64,000 nucleotides of DNA from the NCBI GenBank assembly GCA_945883335.1, contig CAMCXI010000006.1, forward strand, positions 1 to 64,000. The letters run 5' to 3'. Below are positions 37,300-47,887 of the stretch, in pieces. The DNA comes from Candidatus Methylopumilus universalis (GTDB taxonomy: Bacteria > Pseudomonadota > Gammaproteobacteria > Burkholderiales > Methylophilaceae). The first letter of the stretch is position 1. Every line of letters starts with the position of its first letter. The position numbers were made by a program, and so were the translations under genes. The notes beneath the pieces are model-generated. The model saw nothing but the letters and a program-made list of their open reading frames with translations, searched no databases and was not told the DNA's origin.

Positions 37300-38736
37300 T
37301 TGAAACTAAAAGCATTCAATCACATCACCAGCATCATTAGCCTGTCCTTCATGGTCAGCAGTTGCGGCTTTCAATCTTATCTCCCCAAGCCGATTGAGCC
37401 AGCAAAAGTAGTAGCAAAGCTTGAGCAACGTGCAAACACTGATACAGATTTTCAAGCTTACTTAATTGCGCAGGCCTTTCCAGCAGATCAGCTTCCAATT
37501 AGCGTATGGGGCGAAAATGAGCTGACCCTAAGTGCGTTATTTTTCCATCCCGACCTGAATCTAGCTCGCGCGCAGTGGCGTGCGGCACAAGCAGCGCAAA
37601 TCACTTCGGCTCAGCGCCCAGAAATAGGCATTAAGGGCAATGCAGATAATCACAGCCAAGCCACAGACAAATCTCCATGGACTTACCAATTTGGCATTGA
37701 TATTCCAGTAATAACTGCTGGCAAACGTGAGGCTAGAATTGCACAAGCGGCTAGCTTATCTGAAGCCGCCCGCATTGAGATTGCACAAGCCGCATGGCAA
37801 GTGCATAGCCGTGTGGCAAAAAGCTTGCTGGCCTATCAATATGCGTTGGCACAGTTAGCCACACTCAACAATGAAGTTGACCTGAGAACCTCCATTGTCG
37901 ATATGCTCGTGAAACGTTTAGACGCCGGGATGGCATCTAACATTGAAGTTAGTAATGCGCGCATTGCCTTACAAAAAGCCGAACAAACTTATACGACCGA
38001 AGCTGGGCGTATCGATACTTTACGTGCGGCACTTGCCAATGATGCAGGCTTAAGTTTAAGTAAATTCAAACTACTCATCATCAAACCATTTGGGCAAACT
38101 GAGCCAGTCACCATAGACGCTTTACAATACGAAGCCCTGCTTAATCGCTTAGATATTCGCGCCTCTTTAGCTCGTTATGAAGCTGCAGAAGCGAAATTAC
38201 GCTTGGAAATCGCCAAACAATATCCGGACATGACGTTTTCACCGTCTAAAACTTTGGATCAAGGTGACAACATTTGGTCTTTAGGCTTTTCAAGTCTGCT
38301 GACACTGATCAACAAAAATCGCGGCTTAATCGCTGAGGCAAACAGCCTACGTGAAGTTCAAGTTGCGCAATTTGAAGCCCTCCAAGCCAAAGTCATCGGC
38401 GATCTAAATCAAGCAAAAGCAAGCTACCAATCGGCGATCGCCTCTCGCGCAAAAGCGCAGACCTTACTAGAAAATCAACAAAAGCGCACCGAGCAAACTG
38501 AGCGACAATTTAATGCGGGACTTGCAGACCGTTTAGCCTTTACGACGACGCTACTTGAAAATATTATCGCCAAACAGAGCGTATTGAACACGACCTATCT
38601 GACGCAAGTTGCGAAATTGAACCTTGAGGATGTGTTACAACGTCCATTAGATAATCGTCTAACGACGCCAAGCGATATCACCTCATTTAATGCAGACTCC
38701 ACAAGCAACAAACCAACCAGGACTACCTCACCATGA
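37300..38736 (+). CDS. TolC-family outer-membrane efflux lipoprotein
   Basis: 478 residues. N-terminal lipoprotein signal (SIISLSFMVSSCGF, lipobox Cys at residue 22). Two outer-membrane-efflux repeats follow, each with long helices: NLARAQWRAAQAAQITSAQR in the first and RLDIRASLARYEAAEAKLRL in the second. It supplies the outer-membrane channel for the adaptor and RND pump encoded next (ATGA overlap with the adaptor gene). The start is TTG at 37300, giving the basic N-region needed for export; no ATG occurs before the hydrophobic core. Confidence 0.85.
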   Translation: MKLKAFNHITSIISLSFMVSSCGFQSYLPKPIEPAKVVAKLEQRANTDTDFQAYLIAQAFPADQLPISVWGENELTLSALFFHPDLNLARAQWRAAQAAQITSAQRPEIGIKGNADNHSQATDKSPWTYQFGIDIPVITAGKREARIAQAASLSEAARIEIAQAAWQVHSRVAKSLLAYQYALAQLATLNNEVDLRTSIVDMLVKRLDAGMASNIEVSNARIALQKAEQTYTTEAGRIDTLRAALANDAGLSLSKFKLLIIKPFGQTEPVTIDALQYEALLNRLDIRASLARYEAAEAKLRLEIAKQYPDMTFSPSKTLDQGDNIWSLGFSSLLTLINKNRGLIAEANSLREVQVAQFEALQAKVIGDLNQAKASYQSAIASRAKAQTLLENQQKRTEQTERQFNAGLADRLAFTTTLLENIIAKQSVLNTTYLTQVAKLNLEDVLQRPLDNRLTTPSDITSFNADSTSNKPTRTTSP

Positions 38737-39806
38737 ACCGTAAAGTTGCCTTAGTGATTGGGCTTCAAGCTTTTTTAATCATCGTACTCTTTTGGGTATT
38801 GGTGTTTTATGGAAAAGATGAATACGACACTTACAATCAAGCGCAAGAAGAGGAAGTCGCAACACCAAACCGCGTCAATGAGGTAAAAGGTGCGACGGTT
38901 GTTACACTGAGCCTCGAGGCACAGAAGCAAAGCGACATTCAAACGGCAAGCCTGCATGTTAGCCAGCATCAAAAGACCTTAAATACACTTGGGAATGTGC
39001 TGAGTATTGATACGCTGATTGAGCTTCGTACGCGCTATTTAAATGCGAAAGCGAATGCCACGATTGCACGGGCATCGCTTGCCAACAGCAAACTAGACTT
39101 TCAGCGTATGCAAGCCCTCAACAAAGATGATAAAAACGTTTCGGATCAAGTCATGTTAGCGGCACAAGCGGCTTTCAAAGCAGATCAAGCGAAAGTGCAA
39201 GCCGCTGAAACTGAGGCAAGTAATCTCAATGACACCATGCGTCAAACATGGGGTGAATCGCTCGCTAACGAAGCAACGAAGGAACCTGCAAGCGCAAACT
39301 TTCAGGCACTGCTCTTACATAAAGAAGTGTTACTGTTGATTACACTGCCAACTGATAGCAACGTGAGCGCAGGTGAACGCATCAACGTTGTGCCGACCGG
39401 AGCGCAAACCAAGGTAATTAGTGCCCAACTTGTTGCCGCTGCACCGCAAACTGACACGACCATACAAGGCCGCACCTATTATTTCCGGGCACCAGCTGAA
39501 AACTTACGTGCCGGTATGCGTGTAAGTGTTGAAATGAAGGCTACTCCAAACAATACTAAAACAACCAATGGCATTATCGTACCTGCTAAAGCAGTGGTTT
39601 GGTACGCTGGTAAACCATGGGTGTACAAAAAGCAAAGCGAAGACCGTTTTGTTCGATTGCCGATTAATACCGACAATGAAATAAACGGCGGTTGGTTTAA
39701 CCAGAGTGCGAGCCTCGCTGATGGGGATGATTTAGTGATCAATGGGGCACAACTTTTACTCTCAGAAGAGTTTAAGTACCAAATCAAAAATGAGAATCAG
39801 GACTAA
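38733..39806 (+). CDS. RND efflux periplasmic adaptor (HlyD/membrane-fusion family)
   Basis: 357 residues. An N-terminal hydrophobic anchor (about 6-26), then the adaptor pattern: barrel-sandwich start (LSLEAQKQSDIQTASL), a short helical hairpin (NAKANATIARASLANSKLDF then AAFKADQAKVQAAETEASNL), and a beta-barrel/membrane-proximal domain (YFRAPAENLRAGMRVSVEMK, GIIVPAKAVVWYAGKPWVYK). No His-rich or Met-rich metal-binding tail is seen. ATG overlaps the upstream stop, and the RND gene begins 2 bp after its stop. Confidence 0.87.
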   Translation: MNRKVALVIGLQAFLIIVLFWVLVFYGKDEYDTYNQAQEEEVATPNRVNEVKGATVVTLSLEAQKQSDIQTASLHVSQHQKTLNTLGNVLSIDTLIELRTRYLNAKANATIARASLANSKLDFQRMQALNKDDKNVSDQVMLAAQAAFKADQAKVQAAETEASNLNDTMRQTWGESLANEATKEPASANFQALLLHKEVLLLITLPTDSNVSAGERINVVPTGAQTKVISAQLVAAAPQTDTTIQGRTYYFRAPAENLRAGMRVSVEMKATPNNTKTTNGIIVPAKAVVWYAGKPWVYKKQSEDRFVRLPINTDNEINGGWFNQSASLADGDDLVINGAQLLLSEEFKYQIKNENQD

Positions 39807-39808
39807 TT

Positions 39809-42800
39809 GTGATGATGTCCGCCCTCGTTAGGTTCTCCATTCGTTTTAGCGGTGTCATTATTGGCATCGCCAGTTTAATTGTGATGTATGGCATTTATAG
39901 CCTGACACGTAGCAATCTAGATGTATTCCCTGAGTTCTCTCCTACACAGCTGGTGATCCAAACCGAGTCGCCAGGGCTTTCTACAGATTTAGTTGAATCC
40001 TTAGTTAGTCAGCCGATTGAGCATAGTATTGCGGGAACGGTAGGCATCGAGTTAATGCGATCACAATCTATTCCTGGGCTTTCTGTCGTCACCGTTATTT
40101 TTAAAGAAGGCACGGACGTTTATCGCAACCGCCAAGTGGTGGCCGAGCGCCTTGCCACCCTTGCCAATAGGTTACCGAATGGCATTACGCCAAACATCAC
40201 CCCGCTGACCTCCGCGGCCAGCACCGTCATGGGTATCGGGATCACCTCGGAGACCAAATCACTCATGGAACTGCGCACCATGGTGGATTGGACTTTACGT
40301 CCACACCTCATGGCTGTGCAAGGCGTGGCAGATGTAAACGTATTTGGTGGTGATGTGAAGCAGTACCAAATTCAAGTGAATCCAGACAAACTAGTGCTGT
40401 ACAACCTATCCATGCAGGAAGTCATGAATGCCGCGAGCAAGGCCACAGGCGTTCGCGGTGCAGGATTTATTGAAAACAACAACCAACGTATTGTCATCAA
40501 TACCGAAGGTCAAGCCCGCACACCTGCAGAGCTTGCGAAAACAATGCTCCTGCATCGTCACGGACAAACCGTGAGATTGGGCGACATTGGCCAAGTTGTC
40601 GAAGGCGCCGCACCATCGATTAGCGCCTCGGCGATTAATGGAAAACCAGGCATTTACCTTTCCGTGCAAGGCCAATTGGGTGCTAACACGCATGGCGTGA
40701 CCCAGGCCTTAGAAAAAGCTATTCAGCAAATCAAACCATCGCTTGAGGCTGACCAGATCAAATTACACGAAGGCCTATTCCGGCCTGCTAACTTTATTGA
40801 AACCGCCATTAAAGGCGTGCGAACTGACATCTTAATTGGCTCCATTTTAGTCATCACGGTTCTGTTTTTATTTTTGTTTAATGCCCGTACAGCCTTTATC
40901 TCAGCGACCGCTATTCCATTATCATTACTCACTGCGATCGTGGTGATGAGTTACTTCAATATTGGTTTAAATATCATGGTGTTGGGTGGTCTAGCTATTG
41001 CACTAGGTGAGGTTGTGGATGACGCCATTATTGATACCGAAAACATCTTTAGACGCTTGCGTGAAAACCGTTTATTGGCCATGCCACAGCCCATCCACAA
41101 AGTGGTGTTTAACGCTTCAATGGAGGTGCGTAGCTCAGTGGTTTACGCCACCATTATCGTTGCCTTGGTGTTTATGCCACTCCTCACCTTAACTGGCGTT
41201 GCAGGTAAATTATTTGCGCCGCTTGGCATTGCTTATATCTCAGCAATTTTGGCATCACTGTTAGTCGCGCTCACACTCACACCCGCACTCTGTTATTTAA
41301 TGCTGGGTAAGGCAAAGCTCAGTGCAGAAGACTCGCCGATGATTAGCTACATTAAAAAACGCTACGTCAGACTTTTGCATCGCGTTGAACAGCATTACAA
41401 AATGACGATTGCCATTAGTGTCGCTTTAATTGCACTTGGTCTTGGCGTGCTGCCACTCTTTAAAAGCCAATTCATTCCTGCCTTGCATGAAGGCCATTTT
41501 ATTATGCACATGACGCTAGTGCCTGGCAGTTCTGAGCAAGAGTCATTGCGCGTGGGTCAAAAAGTCGCCGCTTCCTTGAGCGAAATTAAAGGCGTGCGCA
41601 GTATTGCGCAATGGGTGGGTCGCGCACCGAATGCCGCCGACACTTTTGGCACGCACTACAGTGAATTTGAAATCGAAATCGGCACGCTTTCAGGTGAAGA
41701 ACAAACCCGCATTCTTCAAGAAATCCGTGAGCATCTCTCTGGTATTGATGATGAAAATATCGATAAAGATGAGGATGGCCCAACCCCACCTGGCTTTGTT
41801 GGGGTTAACTTTGCCATTAACACTTTTTTAACAGAGCGTATCGAGGAAACCATTTCTGGCTATGCCGCCTCACAAGTCATCAATATTTATGGCCATGATT
41901 TAGATGCTTTAGATCGCGATGCACAAGCGGTGGCTGGCGTAGTAGCAGGCATGCAAGGCGCTGAAGATGTGCTCGTACAGTCGCCGCCTGGCACACCACA
42001 AATCTCTATTCGCCTGCGCTCAGAAAAGCTGTTGCAATGGGGCTTACAAGTAAGCGATGTGTTAGACACTATCCGCGCATCTTACGAAAGCGTGCCTGTT
42101 GCGCAGGTATATCAGGCGAGCCGCGTGGTTGGCGTGAGCGTCTTACTTGACACCGCCTCGCGCAACAATATCGGCCAAATTAGTACACTGCCGATCACGA
42201 ACAATGAGGGCAAGCTAGTAAGGCTTGGCGACATTGCGGACATTACTCAAGAAAACGGACGCTCAAAGATTTTGCATTCCGGCGCAAAACGTATTCAAAC
42301 CGTGACAGCCAATGTCAGTGGTCGTGACATTCAAGGCTTCACTGACGAGCTAAAAACCAAACTCCAAAAAGAAGTCCATCTTTCACCAGGTAACTATCTT
42401 GCTTTTACTGGTGAGGCGGAAGCCCAAGCCAAATCACGTGAAGATCTGATCGTGCACTCGCTACTCGCCACCGTCGGCATTTTCTTGATGTTGTATATCG
42501 CGTTTGGAAGATTGCGTAATTTATTGCTGACTTTTGCCAACTTGCCATTTGCGCTCATAGGCGGCGTATTTGCCGTCATGCTCACAGGGGGGTGGATTTC
42601 GCTTGGATCACTTGTTGGCTTCGTGACCCTATTCGGGATTACCCTACGTAACTCGATTATGTTGGTTTCACACTACCAACACCTGATTGATGAAGAAGGC
42701 ATGATATGGGGCTTAGAAACAGCGATTCAAGGCGCCTCTGAACGACTCCCCTCCATCTTAATGACTGCGCTTGTGACAGCATTGGGTCTGTTGCCGCTTG

Positions 42801-42952
42801 CGGCAGGCAGTGGCCAACCTGGCCGTGAGATTGAAGGCCCAATGGCCACCATTATTGTCGGCGGTTTAATTACCTCGACGATTTTGAACTTGCTCATTTT
42901 GCCAACGATTATGTTGCACTTCGGTAAGTTTGAAAAACATCAACAAGTTTAA
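39809..42952 (+). CDS. RND efflux permease, CusA/CzcA-like
   Basis: 1047 residues with 12 predicted membrane helices and two large periplasmic loops. N-terminal motif LDVFPEFSPTQLVIQTESPG is typical of the CusA/CzcA (heavy-metal) branch. TM4 reads ALGEVVDDAIIDTENIFRRL; the paired acids are the proton-relay site, but the pattern differs from classic CzcA (VDGAVV) and resembles AcrB-like VDDAI, so the substrate is uncertain. Forms a tripartite pump with the two preceding genes. Start ambiguous: GTG 39809 (6 nt from AGGA) or ATG 39812/39815. Confidence 0.88.
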   Translation: MMMSALVRFSIRFSGVIIGIASLIVMYGIYSLTRSNLDVFPEFSPTQLVIQTESPGLSTDLVESLVSQPIEHSIAGTVGIELMRSQSIPGLSVVTVIFKEGTDVYRNRQVVAERLATLANRLPNGITPNITPLTSAASTVMGIGITSETKSLMELRTMVDWTLRPHLMAVQGVADVNVFGGDVKQYQIQVNPDKLVLYNLSMQEVMNAASKATGVRGAGFIENNNQRIVINTEGQARTPAELAKTMLLHRHGQTVRLGDIGQVVEGAAPSISASAINGKPGIYLSVQGQLGANTHGVTQALEKAIQQIKPSLEADQIKLHEGLFRPANFIETAIKGVRTDILIGSILVITVLFLFLFNARTAFISATAIPLSLLTAIVVMSYFNIGLNIMVLGGLAIALGEVVDDAIIDTENIFRRLRENRLLAMPQPIHKVVFNASMEVRSSVVYATIIVALVFMPLLTLTGVAGKLFAPLGIAYISAILASLLVALTLTPALCYLMLGKAKLSAEDSPMISYIKKRYVRLLHRVEQHYKMTIAISVALIALGLGVLPLFKSQFIPALHEGHFIMHMTLVPGSSEQESLRVGQKVAASLSEIKGVRSIAQWVGRAPNAADTFGTHYSEFEIEIGTLSGEEQTRILQEIREHLSGIDDENIDKDEDGPTPPGFVGVNFAINTFLTERIEETISGYAASQVINIYGHDLDALDRDAQAVAGVVAGMQGAEDVLVQSPPGTPQISIRLRSEKLLQWGLQVSDVLDTIRASYESVPVAQVYQASRVVGVSVLLDTASRNNIGQISTLPITNNEGKLVRLGDIADITQENGRSKILHSGAKRIQTVTANVSGRDIQGFTDELKTKLQKEVHLSPGNYLAFTGEAEAQAKSREDLIVHSLLATVGIFLMLYIAFGRLRNLLLTFANLPFALIGGVFAVMLTGGWISLGSLVGFVTLFGITLRNSIMLVSHYQHLIDEEGMIWGLETAIQGASERLPSILMTALVTALGLLPLAAGSGQPGREIEGPMATIIVGGLITSTILNLLILPTIMLHFGKFEKHQQV

Positions 42953-42968
42953 AAAAACTAACACAACA

Positions 42969-45698
42969 TTAAGCCATCAGCTTCGTCCACAAGGACTTTA
43001 CTGACTCAACAAGATGCGCGACTTCATGGACACTCACTTGCGCCTTAGTGTGGCCTTGCAAGCGAAGCGCATGTTGTTTCTTACGCAGCTCACGATAAGC
43101 ATTCGCCACCGCCTCGGCCTGTGCTTTTTCAATCACACCCAAACTTGCAAGCCTTGCGAGCAAAGCAATATTCCCAATATTTTCAGTCAGCTCGGGATGT
43201 TGATGCGCGTGCGCTAATACTAAATATTGCACCATAAACTCCACGTCAATAATGCAGCCTAAGCTTTGTTTGAGATCAAACACATCCGCAGGAATCACGT
43301 GCCCTGCACGCATTTTTTGGCGCATCTCGACCACTTCTTTATTTAGCGTAGCCATGTCACGCTTTTGCGTCATCACATCGCAACGAATCTGCTCAAACGC
43401 TTTACCTATCTCTACATCACCAGCGCTAAACCTAGCACGAGTAATCGCCTGATGCTCCCAGACCCAAGCTTTGTGCTGCTGATAGGCCCTAAACGCATCC
43501 ACAGTGCTGACTAACAAGCCACTAGCACCATCGGGACGGAGTTGCATATCCGTTTCGTAAAGCATGCCTGCTGAAGTAAGGCTATTCAGCCAATTGTTAA
43601 TGCGTTGACCAAAACGCGCATAAATCTGCCCCGCATCAGGCGCTTCATCATCGTAGAGAAAAATAATATCCAAATCAGAGGCGTAGCCTATCTCTTTACC
43701 GCCTAGTTTGCCGTAGCCCACAATCGCAAATTGAGGGGCCTCTCGATGTTTACCCTTAAGTGTGGGCCATACTGTTTCAAGCGTAACCTGCAAAATAAGG
43801 TTGGCTAATTCACTGAGGTAATCAGACAGGGTTTCAAGTGGTAACTCCCCCGCCACATCTTTTGCCGCGAACCGAAATACCGCTGCATGCTTAAAGTGCC
43901 GCATGACATCCATTTGACGCTCAACATCGCCTTCTACTTCAGCCAACCGTCGCTTGAGTTCTTCGCGCATCAAGGCAAAATCAGGCACAGCGTATAAATG
44001 CTGCGTATCTAGCAGTTCATCCAATAAAACAGGATGTTGAGATAGATATTGTCCTAACCAAGGGCTGGCAGACGTTAATCGAATCACTAAATTTAAAGCG
44101 GCAGGATATTCGGCCAGCAAAGCCAAATAACTGGCACGGCGGCAGATATTTTCCAGCAAGTCCGATACACGCAATAAGGCTGTATCCGGATCATCTTCCT
44201 TCACGGCCAACGCAATCACTAACGGCATCAATTGATCAAAGCGCTGACGGCTTAATTCTGGCAATTGCTTGTATTTTGCACTATGGGCTAATCCGCGCAA
44301 ACGGCTTAGGGTTTGCGCTGCATCTAAATAGCCCAAGCTTTTAATCCGCGCGACGGCTTCTTCATCTGCGATTGTGCCCTGCCAAATTTCCACAATACGC
44401 AGATCTTCTGCCTGCTCACCTTTGGGGTCGCTAAACACCTCACTAAAATGTTTATCCACCACGTGGCGATGCGCTTCTATCTTGGCATGCAAGGTATCCC
44501 AACTTTCGCAATTCATGGCTAACGCCAGCCGCGCCTGACCTTCTTCACTGCTTGGTAATGTTTGGGTTTGCTGGTCTTCGGCATACTGAAGCCTATGTTC
44601 TAAATCACGCAAAAATACATAAGCAGTACAGAGTTCATCCACGGTATTTTCTGGCAATAACTTCTTATCGCGCAATAAAGCCATGACGGCAAGGGTAGGC
44701 CTAATCTGCAAACTCACATCTTGACCGCCACGGATCAACTGAAAAACTTGGGCGATAAATTCAATTTCGCGAATACCACCGCGACCTAGCTTGATGTTGT
44801 CATGCATATCACGCTTATTCACATCGCGCTGAATTTGCACTTTCAAGTCGCGCATGGAGGCAAAAGCCCCGTAATCTAAGTACTTACGGAATACAAAAGG
44901 ACGAAGCAAATCTGCAATCACTTTTGCGGGGCCTGCGATCACACGCCCTTTAATCCAAGCGTAGCGCTCCCACTCGCGGCCTTGGTTTTGGTAATACTCT
45001 TCCAACATGGCCAAACTGCAAGCCAGTGGGCCTTCTGAACCATAAGGGCGTAAACGCATATCCACACGGAACACAAAACCATCTTGGGTAATCTCATCAA
45101 TCGCCGCAATCAGCTTCTTTCCAACGCGTGTAAAAAACTCATGGTTGCTTAATGTTTGCTTTCCTTGCTCTCCAACACTAAGGCCTGCACCATTCGTTTC
45201 ACCATCTTCTTCAAACGCAAAAATCAAATCAATGTCAGAAGACACATTGAGTTCAAAGCCACCCAACTTACCCATGCCAATCACAATCAAAGATTGAGGC
45301 TTGCCGCTCTCGCCAATTGGCTCGCCATAAGTGTCTTTGAGACTAGCTTCAATATAGGTTAATGCAATACTTACAACGACTTCTGCTAAATCACTCACCG
45401 ACTGCACCACTTCGGCAAAGTCCGCCAAGCCATTTAAGTCACGCACGATAATGCGCAACATCACACGCTGTCTTAGCTTACGTAGCGCACGCTTCAAACT
45501 TGCATCGTCAATAATCGATTGACCTGCAAGATAAGCCAGCATTTCATCACGGCTATATCTCGTGGCTATTTTTTGCATCAGGTCAGGCAGCAATTCGCCA
45601 TCACCCGCTAGCAAGCGGCTCACAAAGGGGCTACAAGCCATAGCATGTTGAACATAGGCGTATTGTGGTACTGATTCAAAAGCTGAAGGTGTGATCAT
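42969..45698 (-). CDS. glnE: Glutamine synthetase adenylyltransferase / adenylyl-removing enzyme
   Basis: Bifunctional enzyme that adenylylates and deadenylylates glutamine synthetase in response to nitrogen status via PII. 909 residues. Two nucleotidyltransferase domains are visible, with GKLGGFELNVSSDIDLIFAF (first) and GKLGGKEIGYASDLDIIFLY (second), and RVDMRLRPYGSEGPLA / ETDMQLRPDGASGLLV. Convergent with the RND gene (16 bp apart, no terminator seen). ATG start. Confidence 0.96.
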   Translation of the reverse strand: MITPSAFESVPQYAYVQHAMACSPFVSRLLAGDGELLPDLMQKIATRYSRDEMLAYLAGQSIIDDASLKRALRKLRQRVMLRIIVRDLNGLADFAEVVQSVSDLAEVVVSIALTYIEASLKDTYGEPIGESGKPQSLIVIGMGKLGGFELNVSSDIDLIFAFEEDGETNGAGLSVGEQGKQTLSNHEFFTRVGKKLIAAIDEITQDGFVFRVDMRLRPYGSEGPLACSLAMLEEYYQNQGREWERYAWIKGRVIAGPAKVIADLLRPFVFRKYLDYGAFASMRDLKVQIQRDVNKRDMHDNIKLGRGGIREIEFIAQVFQLIRGGQDVSLQIRPTLAVMALLRDKKLLPENTVDELCTAYVFLRDLEHRLQYAEDQQTQTLPSSEEGQARLALAMNCESWDTLHAKIEAHRHVVDKHFSEVFSDPKGEQAEDLRIVEIWQGTIADEEAVARIKSLGYLDAAQTLSRLRGLAHSAKYKQLPELSRQRFDQLMPLVIALAVKEDDPDTALLRVSDLLENICRRASYLALLAEYPAALNLVIRLTSASPWLGQYLSQHPVLLDELLDTQHLYAVPDFALMREELKRRLAEVEGDVERQMDVMRHFKHAAVFRFAAKDVAGELPLETLSDYLSELANLILQVTLETVWPTLKGKHREAPQFAIVGYGKLGGKEIGYASDLDIIFLYDDEAPDAGQIYARFGQRINNWLNSLTSAGMLYETDMQLRPDGASGLLVSTVDAFRAYQQHKAWVWEHQAITRARFSAGDVEIGKAFEQIRCDVMTQKRDMATLNKEVVEMRQKMRAGHVIPADVFDLKQSLGCIIDVEFMVQYLVLAHAHQHPELTENIGNIALLARLASLGVIEKAQAEAVANAYRELRKKQHALRLQGHTKAQVSVHEVAHLVESVKSLWTKLMA

Positions 45699-45838
45699 GT
45701 AATGCTTCTTAATCCTTAAGTCTCAACCATTAAAATGCCATCAGGTGGCTAGAAATCGACCTTGAAAATGTTATTATCCCTCTTATAAGTTGTAAATTGA
45801 TCATATAAAAATAATTAAGCTTTATCGGGGGAAATGCA

Positions 45839-47803
45839 ATGTCATCAATCGAGTCTGTGCTCACGGAAAATCGGGTATTTGCGCCCATTCCGGCATTCAA
45901 ACAAAACGCCACTGTTTCTGGATTAGCCGCTTATCAAGCCTTGTGCCAACAAGCCGAGCAAGATTACACAGGCTTTTGGGGCAACCTAGCCCGCACCGAA
46001 CTTGACTGGCATAAACCCTTCACCCAAATTTTAGATGAAAGTAAGGCCCCTTTTTACCGCTGGTTTCATGATGGCGAACTCAACGCCTCATACAACTGTA
46101 TCGATCGCCACCTTGCGACTAAAGGCGACAAAACTGCGATTATTTTTGAAGCAGACGACGGCTCAGTTACTAAGCTCACATACCAACAATTACACCAACT
46201 TGTTTGCCGTTTTGCCAATGCGCTGAAAGACCAAGGCATAACTTTAGGCGACCGCGTGATTATTTACTTGCCGATGGGCATTGAAGCGGTCGTTGCTATG
46301 CAAGCTTGTGCACGTGTTGGTGCTATTCATTCAGTCGTGTTTGGCGGCTTCTCAGCCAAAAGTCTGCACGAACGCATTACCGATGTTGGCGCTAAATTAG
46401 TCATCACCGCTGATGCTGGCATGCGCGGTGGTAAAGCCGTTGTGCTTAAAACCGCAGTGGATGAAGCCTTGGCTTTAGGTGGCTGTGAAGCGGTGACCAA
46501 AGTTATTGTTTGCCAACGCACCAAATCAGAAGTCGCTTGGACTGAAGGTCGTGACCTTTGGTGGCACGACCTTGAAAGTGCGGCTTCTGACGTTTGCGAA
46601 CCAACTTGGGTGAATGCAGAACATCCGCTATTTATCCTTTACACCTCAGGCTCAACAGGCACACCAAAGGGCGTACAACATTCTACAGGTGGCTATTTGC
46701 TTGGCGCCTTGATGAGTATCAAATGGGTATTCGATTACAAAGACAGCGACGTATTTTGGTGTACTGCAGATGTGGGCTGGATTACCGGCCACAGCTATGT
46801 GGCCTACGGCCCGTTGTCATTAGGCGCAACACAAGTCATTTTTGAAGGCATCCCCACTTACCCAGATGCTGGTCGTTTCTGGCAAATGATAGAAAAACAC
46901 AAAGTCAGCGTGTTCTACACTGCGCCAACAGCAATTCGCTCACTCATTAAGTTAGGCGGCGACCTGCCTAAACAATACGATCTTTCAAGCTTACGATTAT
47001 TAGGCACGGTGGGCGAACCAATCAATCCAGAAGCTTGGATGTGGTATCACACCGTGGTCGGTAATGAGCGTTGCCCGATTGTGGATACTTGGTGGCAAAC
47101 AGAAACTGGCGCGCACATGCTTGCGCCACTTCCTGGCGCGATTGATGCTAAGCCAGGTTCATGCACGATGCCTCTTCCTGGCATCATGATGGATATCGTT
47201 CACGAAGATGGCGCGCATATTGAAGGCACGGGTGGCGGATTGCTCGTCGCTAAAAAACCTTGGCCTTCGATGATACGCACCATCTGGGGCAACCCTGAAC
47301 GCTTTAAGAAGTCTTATTTCCCAGAAGAGCTCAATGGCTTATACCTCGCCGGCGACTCAGCCCACCGCGATGCGGATGGCTACTACTGGATTATGGGGCG
47401 TATTGATGATGTGCTTAACGTATCAGGCCATCGTCTCGGCACGATGGAAATTGAATCTGCCTTAGTCGCCAACTCATTAGTCGCAGAAGCGGCCATTGTG
47501 GGCAAACCACACGACATCAAAGGTGAGTCTATCGTCGCTTATGTCGTGCTAAAAGGCGTCCGTCCAGAAGGCGAAGTTGCCAAGAAGATTGTGGCTGAAC
47601 TCCGCGACTGGGTAGGCAAAGAGATTGGCCCAATTGCCAAGCCGGATGAAATTCGCTTTGGTGATAACTTACCCAAAACACGTTCAGGCAAAATCATGCG
47701 CCGATTATTGCGTAGCTTGGCGCGAGGCGAAGAAATTACCTCTGATATTTCAACGCTTGATAACCCAGCTATTTTGGAACAACTTAAACAGCCTATCATT
47801 TAG
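45839..47803 (+). CDS. acs: Acetyl-CoA synthetase (AMP-forming)
   Basis: Activates acetate to acetyl-CoA through an acetyl-adenylate. 654 residues, normal. AMP-binding core [20 protein letters not shown], acetate-pocket region [32 protein letters not shown], hinge and C-terminal [16 protein letters not shown], and the acetylatable lysine in [14 protein letters not shown]. Excellent ribosome-binding site (GGGGGAAA) before ATG. In an organism living on C1 compounds it probably salvages acetate. A propionate-specific enzyme is less likely given the W in the pocket motif. Confidence 0.93.
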   Translation: MSSIESVLTENRVFAPIPAFKQNATVSGLAAYQALCQQAEQDYTGFWGNLARTELDWHKPFTQILDESKAPFYRWFHDGELNASYNCIDRHLATKGDKTAIIFEADDGSVTKLTYQQLHQLVCRFANALKDQGITLGDRVIIYLPMGIEAVVAMQACARVGAIHSVVFGGFSAKSLHERITDVGAKLVITADAGMRGGKAVVLKTAVDEALALGGCEAVTKVIVCQRTKSEVAWTEGRDLWWHDLESAASDVCEPTWVNAEHPLFILYTSGSTGTPKGVQHSTGGYLLGALMSIKWVFDYKDSDVFWCTADVGWITGHSYVAYGPLSLGATQVIFEGIPTYPDAGRFWQMIEKHKVSVFYTAPTAIRSLIKLGGDLPKQYDLSSLRLLGTVGEPINPEAWMWYHTVVGNERCPIVDTWWQTETGAHMLAPLPGAIDAKPGSCTMPLPGIMMDIVHEDGAHIEGTGGGLLVAKKPWPSMIRTIWGNPERFKKSYFPEELNGLYLAGDSAHRDADGYYWIMGRIDDVLNVSGHRLGTMEIESALVANSLVAEAAIVGKPHDIKGESIVAYVVLKGVRPEGEVAKKIVAELRDWVGKEIGPIAKPDEIRFGDNLPKTRSGKIMRRLLRSLARGEEITSDISTLDNPAILEQLKQPII

Positions 47804-47829
47804 GCTACTCAGACAAACCCAGCTTTGCC

Positions 47830-47858
47830 TTCGGATTAAGCGCTATTTCGGATAGAAT
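47830..47858 (+). promoter_or_regulatory. Possible prfC promoter inside the acs terminator
   Basis: TTCGGA (47830-47835), a 17-bp spacer, TAGAAT (47853-47858). The -10 sits in the loop and right arm of the acs terminator hairpin, so initiation near 47865 would give prfC a transcript of its own. Confidence 0.4.
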
Positions 47859-47869
47859 AGCGCTTTTTT
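47838..47869 (+). terminator. acs terminator
   Basis: Perfect 10-bp stem AAGCGCTATT / AATAGCGCTT, 8-nt loop, followed by TTTT. It lies 34 bp after the acs stop and 18 bp before the prfC start. Confidence 0.85.
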
Positions 47870-47887
47870 CGCATCTAGATTTTGGCC

